Assembly (NCBI GenBank): GCA_015143295.1
Contig: CM026566.1
Location: forward strand, 4,389,072-4,453,071
Origin: Tetracentron sinense
Lineage: Eukaryota; Streptophyta; Magnoliopsida; Trochodendrales; Trochodendraceae
DNA length: 64,000 bases
Direction: 5' to 3'
Below are positions 57,660-64,000 of the stretch, in pieces. The position numbers and the translations under genes were made by a program. A model generated the notes under the pieces. That model was not told the origin of the DNA. It saw only the letters and a list, made by a program, of their open reading frames with translations, and made no database searches. How positions within the stretch are numbered: position 1 is the first letter of the stretch; every line of letters begins with the position of its first letter.

Positions 57660-58085
57660 AACACCTAACTAAACCGTTGTTACACGATTGTAACGAGGGT
57701 TACGTGAAGTGTCGTCATAAGTCTTGTCGCAACGGATAGAACGGCATTTTGTAACGGCAGTTATTAGTTGCGCAGCTATATATAGGGCTTATAACAGCGT
57801 TTTTAATTTCCGCCGTTATATAGTAAACTTATAACGGCACAATATAAACCGCCGTAACAACACGATATATAACGGCACATTTAAACCGTCGTTGTATATG
57901 CAACCTATAACGACACAATATAAACCGCCGTGGCAAATCGATTTGTAATGGCATAACTAAACCGCCGTTATATAGTGAATCTATAACAGCACAACATAAA
58001 CGCCGTTGTATATGCAACCTATAACAGCACAATAAAAACCGCCATAACAATTATGACTTTGTAACGGCGGTAAAACCGCCGCAAC
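57660..58085. repeat. CACTA 2 subterminal repeats
   Basis: About ten imperfect copies of TATAACGGCACAATATAAAC / CGCCGTTATA-type words in both orientations. The sequence is unrelated to the CACTA 1 set (GACACGGAAA), so the two elements probably use different binding specificities. Confidence 0.85.
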
Positions 58086-58548
58086 TAATCGGAAATAAAA
58101 AAAAAACAAATATATTTTTGAAATTAAAAAAAAAAATTTACCAGTATTAATTGTACCTGTAAGCAACATAAAAAAATTAAAATTATGTACTAAAGTTCTA
58201 AACACCAAAATAGAATTCATCACACATATAAATTCATGTACATCACAATCCCATAAAAAACCCTCTAAAATAACCGTCAATATATAGATATATACATGTC
58301 CAAAAAAATGTCTCAAGTGTAAAATAAAAAATTTGCTCTGGCTGCCTAGCAAGTCCCTCCGACTGCTGCGCTCCTGCTACCCCTGATCGATGCGTGCTGC
58401 TGACACCCTCCTATAAAAATAAGAAAATACAATCTATTATTAGACTAGCAAAATGATAAAATTTATTAATTTCATAAAAAATTTACAAATAAAAAAACAA
58501 TCGTAAATATTTCATAGTTAATGGATTAAACAAAGAAGTTTAGTTCAT
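58086..58548. other. CACTA 2 spacer
   Basis: AT-rich non-coding DNA, no feature recognised. Confidence 0.4.
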
Positions 58549-59265
58549 TGGCCCAAACCTACATCGTCCCACCATTTCCAAACCGGGGGCTGGATTTCGA
58601 TCCCGTTTCTTCTAACGCGTGTATTTCAATACATCCTAAGTTTTTGAATTGGTTTCGAGCGAATCTGAGGCCATATGCCTAATATGGGCACTGAGACGAC
58701 CGAAATCCATACTTGGATACTATACATTGGCCTAAACCTACATCGTCTCACCATTTCCAAACCAGGAGCCGGATTTCAATCCTGTTTCTTCTAACGCGTG
58801 TATTTCAATACATTCTAAGTGTTTTAGTTGGTTTCAAGCGAATCCGAGGCCGTATACCCGATATGGTCACCGAGACGGCTGAAATCCATACTTGGATATT
58901 ATACATTGGTCTAAACCTACATTGTCCCACAATTTCCAAACCGGGGGCCGGATTTCGATCCCGTTTCTTCTAACGCGTGTATTTCAATACATCCTAAGTG
59001 TTTGAATTGGTTTTGAGCGAATCTAAGGCCGTATGCCCAATATGGGCACCGAGACGGTCGAAATCCATACTTGGATACTATACATTAGCCTAAACCTACA
59101 TCGTCCCACCATTTCCAAACCGGGAGCCGGATTTCGATTCCGTTTCTTCTAACACATGTATTTTAATACATCCTAAGTGTTTGAGTTGGTTTCAAGCGAA
59201 TCTGAGGCCGTATGCCCGATATGGGCGCCAAGGCGGCCGGGATCCATACTTGGATATTATACTTT
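58549..59265. repeat. 179-bp satellite-like array in CACTA 2
   Basis: Four head-to-tail copies of the same 179-bp unit as 38338-40135, with the variant TTCTTCTAACGCGTGTATTT where CACTA 1 has TCACGCGTG. The last unit breaks off at AATCCATACTTGGATA, followed by CCA-rich DNA as in CACTA 1. Confidence 0.93.
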
Positions 59266-59279
59266 GGGCTAATCCATAC

Positions 59280-59480
59280 TTGAATACTACACACCATGCA
59301 CCACCCATCCACCACCACTAGAACCACTACTACCACCAGCCATCTATCACCACTAGCACCACCCAACCACCACTAACACAAACCACCATTCCACCACCAC
59401 TATCACAACTCAACCACCACTAACACACCACCACCCATCCACCACACCTAGCACCACCCAATCACCACTAACATACTAAC
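59280..59480. repeat. CCA/CAC-rich simple repeat
   Basis: ACCACCCATCCACCACCAC-like repeats directly after the 179-bp array. Confidence 0.9.
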
Positions 59481-59489
59481 TAAATAGGT

Positions 59490-59655
59490 CTAAGATTCAG
59501 ATTTGCAGAGTAAAGTGTTACAACTTATGAATATGTTTCATTACTAACATACTAACTAAATAGGTCTAAGATTCAGATTTGCAGAGTAAAGTGTTCCAAC
59601 TTATGAATATGAGGTATTTCCATTACTAATATACTAACTAAATAGGTCTAAAATT
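59490..59655. repeat. ~90-bp duplication
   Basis: ACTAACATACTAACTAAATA, GGTCTAAGATTCAGATTTGC and CAACTTATGAATATG occur twice, with a third partial copy before the second CCA-rich block. Confidence 0.75.
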
Positions 59656-59675
59656 TGGTGAGGCTACTAGGAATG

Positions 59676-59932
59676 CTCTACCCACCACCACTACCTTCAC
59701 CACTACCACCACCACACCCACCATCTACTACCACCACCACTACCATCACTACCATCACCTACCCACCACCACTACCACCACCACACCCACCACCCACTAC
59801 CACCACCACTACCATCACCTACCCACCACCACTACCATCACCTACCCACCACCACTACTACCCACGACCACTACTACCACTACCACCACCCACTACTACC
59901 ACCACTACCATACACCATCCCCACTATGATAT
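59676..59932. repeat. Second CCA/CAC-rich simple repeat
   Basis: ACCACCACTACCATCACCTA repeats. The Pro/Thr-rich ORF across it is compositional. Confidence 0.9.
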
Positions 59933-60099
59933 ATAACAGATTTGAAATTATAATTAAAATCTTTTAAACTTAACATTTACCTCCAGAGTCGCATGTGGTG
60001 CTGTAGAAGGCTGATTCGCACCCTATTGTGAAAAAATGGGGTAAATTCTCATGAATGAATATCTAAATATTAAAAAGTAATAATTAATTGTTCTTATAT

Positions 60100-61480
60100 T
60101 ACATATGTGTCCCGCCATGTAATCATGCATAAAACGCTCCAAGGATGCCACACGCATCCGAGTCTCTGCCAGTAGCTAGTTGTTCCCTGCGTTTGACTCC
60201 TCGAGAACTTTGATCCTCTCGGCAGTCTGAGGATCAGGCTGAGAGGCATCAGAGGGACCCGTAGATCGTGACCCCCATAACTGGGTGGGGGTTGGGCCTA
60301 ACCCAAGTCCTCGGATATGTCCAACTCACTTAGGCCCCATGACCTGAGCATATATATCATCTCGGCCCATGGTATCCTGCGAGGACTCTGGTGCCTACGC
60401 CCTCAACTCCTGCATCCGGTGCTACAAACAATTGGAGACGTTGATATTTGGTAGGTAAAAGGGAAAACTCTAAGATTTTCAAATAAGTAAATGTACATAC
60501 AATATTCTCCCCCGCCTCTGCCAAAACTGGCATGCCATCCTTGCGCTGATGCGTGATGATGTACACCTATGCACGACTTGGGGGCGTTTGAGTTGGGCTC
60601 GCAACTTGCTATGACAGTCACAATAATAATTAAAATTTAGTCAATACAATACAAATAAATTATAAAAACATATTTTAACAAATCCAACTGAACATACCGC
60701 CTCATGCCTGACCCTAGCAAAGCTCTTTGTGCCGCTCGTATGGGGGACCTTCTGTTTCGAGCGAATTATTTTATTTATTTCGCTTCGTTTCATCAAAAAA
60801 TTAAGAGAGTTGAAGCACAATTTATCTAAGTTACCTATTAGAATGATGACAAACAAAATATATATACCTGGGCCTCCTTAGAGAACCAAAAAGCCACCAA
60901 TGTAGGCCACTGGGTGGCCACCACATCTATCGGGCACGCAGCAAGCAGTTGCTCCGGTGTAGCCCCCGGGATGACGTTCTCTCGGCGTTGCTTTGCCTTC
61001 CAATCTCGGTATTTATGCCCGAGGGAAGCAAGAATGAATTTCTCAGCGAATGGTTCGATATCAGATTTTACCTAAAACACGATTTCATATGATTAAACCA
61101 CGAGCAAATAGTAAACAAAAAGATATGTAATTAAAAACTAAATACTAACCCAATTTTATATATTTTTGATTCTTACCCGAACCAACTCCAAAGTTTGCTG
61201 TTTCTGCTCCTTATCGATGTGAAGCCAACTGGGCACATCGAGCCTAAACAAATGCCCATCTCGGGCAAGATTACCGAGGTAATCAGCCAACATCTTCGCA
61301 GCCTTTTCTACAAGTTGCGCATACTCATCGGTCAATACCCTCTGTTTCACCCCGGGAGGGAGTTTATGTAGGGCAAGACTCCTGTTCTAGCCCCGACCCC
61401 TCCTAATAGGTCCTAGAGGGGGAGGGGGCAATGTTGCACCATATGTACCGGGGGTGGAGGTCTCCCCTCCCCCCCTGCGC
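60100..61480 (-). pseudogene. CACTA 2 second gene (Ptta/En/Spm, Transposase_24-like)
   Basis: Pieces in the same order as in CACTA 1. LALHKLPPGVKQRVLTDEYA and LFRLDVPSWLHIDKEQKQQT (61400-61160). KFILASLGHKYRDWKAKQRR with TQWPTLVAFWFSKEAQ (about 61060-60870). KVPHTSGTKSFARVRHEA (about 60760-60700). YIITHQRKDGMPVLAEAGEN (about 60570-60500). MGREDDIYAQVMGP and LGLGPTPTQLWGS (about 60370-60270), followed by a coiled-coil-like tail. TAG at 61389-61387 interrupts a GRGWNRSLAL-type stretch, probably at Trp. Diverged from the CACTA 1 gene; exon limits are approximate. Confidence 0.65.
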
Positions 61481-61499
61481 CTGTGTAGGGTCTATCTGC

Positions 61500-63030
61500 A
61501 AAATAAATAACTCAGAGTAGAATTTTCATAAGTACATAGTTTAAACACATAAAAGTATATAGATTTCTTCACTAACATGAACATAAACAACATTTCATAG
61601 TGTATGGATTAGTTCACTAACATGAAAATAAACAACTCAGAGCAGATTTTTCATAAGTACATAGTTTAAACACATAAAAGTATATGGATTTCTTCACTAA
61701 CATGAACATAAACAACATTTCATAGTGTATGGATTAGTTCACTAACATGAACATAAACAACATTTCATAGTGTATGGATTAGTTCACTAACATAAAAATA
61801 AACAACTCAGAGCAGATTTTTCATAAGTACATAGCTTAAACACATAAAAGTATATGGATTTCTTCACTAACATGAACATAAACAACATTTCATACTGTAT
61901 TGATTAGTTCACTAACATGAAAATAAAAACTATTTCATAGTGTATGGATTAGTTCACTAACATGAAAATAAATAATTCAGTGCAGATTTTTCATAAGTAC
62001 ATAGTTTAAACACATAAAAGTATATGGATTTCTTCAATAACATAAACATAAACAACATTTCATAGTGTATGGATTAGTTCACTAACATGAAAATAAATAA
62101 CTCAGAGCATATTTTTCATAAATACATAGTTTAAACACATAAAAGTATATGGATTTCTTTACTAGCATGAACATAAACAACATTTCATCGTGTATGGATT
62201 AGTTTACTAACATGAAAATAAACAACATTTCATAGTGCATGGATTAGTTCACTAACATGAAAATAAACAACTCAGAGCAGATTTTTTATAAGTACATAGT
62301 TTAAACACATAAAAGTTTATAGATTTCTTCACTAACATGAACATAAACAACATTTCATAGTGTATGGATTAGTTCACTAACATGAACATAAACAACATTT
62401 CATAGTATATAGATTAGTTCACTAACATGAAAATAAACAACTCAGGGCAGATTTTTCATAAGTACATAACTTAAACACATAAAAGTATATGGATTTCTTC
62501 ACTTACATGAACATAAACAACATTTCATAGTGTATGGATTAGTTCACTAACATGAAAATAAACAACATTTCATAGTGTATAGATTAGTTCAATAACATGA
62601 AAATAAACAACTCAATGCAGATTTTTCATAAGTACATAGTTTAAACACATAAAAGTAAATGGATTTCTTCAATAACATAAATATAAACAACATTTCATAG
62701 TGTATGGATTAGTTCACTAACATGAAAATAAACAACTCAGAGCATATTTTTTATAAGTACATAGTTTAAACACATAAAAATATATGGATTTCTTCACTAA
62801 CATGAACATAAACAACATTTCATCGTATATGGATTAGTTCACTAACATGAAAATAAACAATATTTCATAGTGTATGGATTAGTTCACTAACATGAAAATA
62901 AATAACTCAAAGCAAATTTTCATAAGTACATAGTTTAAACACATAAAAGTATATGGATTTCTTCACTAACATGAACATAAATAACATTTCATAGTGTATG
63001 AATTATTTCAGTAACATGAACATTAACAAC
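61500..63030. repeat. Higher-order tandem repeat in CACTA 2
   Basis: Two alternating modules. One is about 75 bp (AACTCAGAGCAGATTTTTCA, TAAGTACATAGTTTAAACAC, ATAAAAGTATATGGATTTCT). The other is about 45 bp (AACATTTCATAGTGTATGGA, TTAGTTCACTAACATGAA). The short module occurs once to three times per period, so copies form a variable higher-order pattern of at least ten periods. Confidence 0.92.
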
Positions 63031-63204
63031 CCAGAGCATATTTATCATACACCGAGAACAATAAATACAAAAAAGTCTATAAATTGAGATCAATAAAATG
63101 AAAATAATATATTGAAGGTCAAATTCTCATTTATTTACATGGTAGCAACTAATTACATCATGATTTTACATGATAGCAACTAATTACATCATTCAACTTC
63201 ATTG
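63031..63204. other. CACTA 2 spacer
   Basis: AT-rich, with a short duplication (ATGGTAGCAACTAATTACAT twice at 63139-63190). No gene. Confidence 0.4.
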
Positions 63205-63910
63205 TTATAGGGCCAAATTCTCAACTTTATCATCACTGGATTTGGTAAAAGATGCTTGTTGTAGCAGTTCAGGGGGTGCATCAACAGTTGCTCCAGTAAT
63301 CCCTACTCTCACCAAACTGGCACCTTCATCATCATCAGGTGAGGTGTCATCCAACTGTTGGTCCTTGAATGACACATTCTCCCTAAATGTGTAATCGTCC
63401 GTAAGAGATTCTTCATTCATGTCAAATAAGTCTCTTGGTTTAGTCTTGACGACGACATGTCAATCTTCTTCTGTTGGATCTTCGACATAAAATACCTACT
63501 CAGCTTGAGATGCCATAACATAGGGTTCACTCGTCACCAAGTGTGCCGGGAGCAAAACGTGTGAAGTTCACGAGTTTAAACCCAAATGCATGAGTCTTTA
63601 TTCCTCTACCTTGTGTCTTCACATCAACCCAATCGCACTTAAACAATAAAAATTTTAACCTTTCAGAATACGTCACCTCAATTACATCTGTTAAGCGACC
63701 ATAGTAGTTGATATCTGTGATAATGGGGGTTCTATCCTTGGACGTTACATAGCTTGTAGTCGTTGCTGTGACCGTAACACCACTATTTTGACTCTTACAT
63801 CCACGCTCCTTAAGTGTTGTACAAAACCTATATCCATTAATGACGTAGCCCGTAAACCTTGTTATGGATTTTTGTGGACCGTATAAGAGCCTTGTAATCT
63901 TGTCATACAC
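63205..63910 (-). pseudogene. CACTA 2 TNP2 transposase, C-terminal part
   Basis: Carries the DUF4216 domain: GYVINGYRF, NSGVTVTATT, DINYYGRLTDVIEVTY, LFKCDWVDVKTQGRGIKTH. A frameshift follows near 63550. The text then continues as TSEPYVMASQAE*VFYVED and *HVVVKTKPRDLFDM to an acidic tail ending at 63205. Aligned with CACTA 1 (FYVEDPFEIDWH), the stops are TAG for Gln (63498-63496) and TGA for Trp (63462-63460). Upstream exons lie beyond the window. Confidence 0.8.
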
Positions 63911-64000
63911 CGGGTTGCCTGAATCACGCAGTAGTTGGACCTATTTGAAGGCCAAGATGCAATTAATTCAAATTGCAAACATTAATAATGGGATGGCAAC

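Larger units (their letters stand above)
57615..64000 (-). mobile_element. CACTA transposon 2, partial (runs off window)
   Basis: Begins CACTACAAAATTCAAGG directly after CAT (57612-57614, likely one half of the target duplication) inside the LTR. Its layout matches CACTA 1: subterminal repeats, 179-bp array, CCA-rich repeat, En/Spm second gene, repeat spacer, TNP2 C-terminus. The other end lies beyond 64000. Confidence 0.88.

Noticed and set aside
59655-59936. 93-aa Pro/Thr-rich ORF
   Set aside because: A direct translation of a CCA/CAC simple repeat.
61500-63030. CRISPR-like alternation of repeats and spacers
   Set aside because: The 'spacers' are themselves repeated modules, the host is a plant, and the array lies inside a CACTA transposon with no cas genes.

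Overview
The window is nuclear DNA from a flowering plant with long introns and a heavy load of nested transposable elements. The evidence is a plastid stearoyl-ACP desaturase gene with a transit peptide and canonical GT/AG introns, plus plant-type CACTA, MULE, hAT, Helitron, L1-LINE and long-LTR retroelements. I cannot fix the species from the sequence. Only one gene looks functional: a minus-strand stearoyl-ACP desaturase (exons 15945-15824, 8878-8374, 6698-6138; 395 aa).

Layout: (1) 18-2355 is a solo LTR on the minus strand. (2) 4196-5010 holds decayed gene fragments, an At4g08330-like zinc-ribbon exon joined to an F-box/LRR (FBL12-like) pseudogene. (3) 5948-about 18250 is segmental-duplication copy A, with the intact desaturase; its 6.9-kb intron 1 holds a Helitron, MITEs and an L1 remnant. 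(4) About 18300-23500 holds tandem duplications and organelle-like DNA with a cluster of near-perfect 55-bp hairpins, interrupted by a related 2.3-kb LTR. (5) 23500-26969 is the 3' end of a Ty3/gypsy-type element: 85/70-bp tandem repeats, polypurine tract and a 2.5-kb LTR. (6) About 27000-34130 is a patchwork of LTR fragments and MITEs, including a 544-bp hAT element with a perfect 8-bp target duplication. (7) 34131-56586 is duplication copy B, whose desaturase has a stop codon, a 73-bp exon deletion and several frameshifts. A complete 13.2-kb CACTA transposon (37231-50397, TSD CAT) sits in its first intron, and a 1.6-kb MULE full of G-boxes lies upstream. (8) 56587-57614 is another copy of the first LTR family, cut by a second CACTA element (57615 to beyond the window end).

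The desaturase pair works as a natural control. Copy A gives approximately empty sites for the CACTA and MULE insertions in copy B, and shows which desaturase substitutions came before or after the duplication. The two CACTA elements carry different ends but share a 179-bp satellite-like array followed by CCA-rich DNA, and both have transposase genes with premature stops of the kind C-to-T decay produces. The least explained signals are the hairpin cluster at 19141-19590 and the palindrome arrays just upstream of the TATA box in the LTR promoters.
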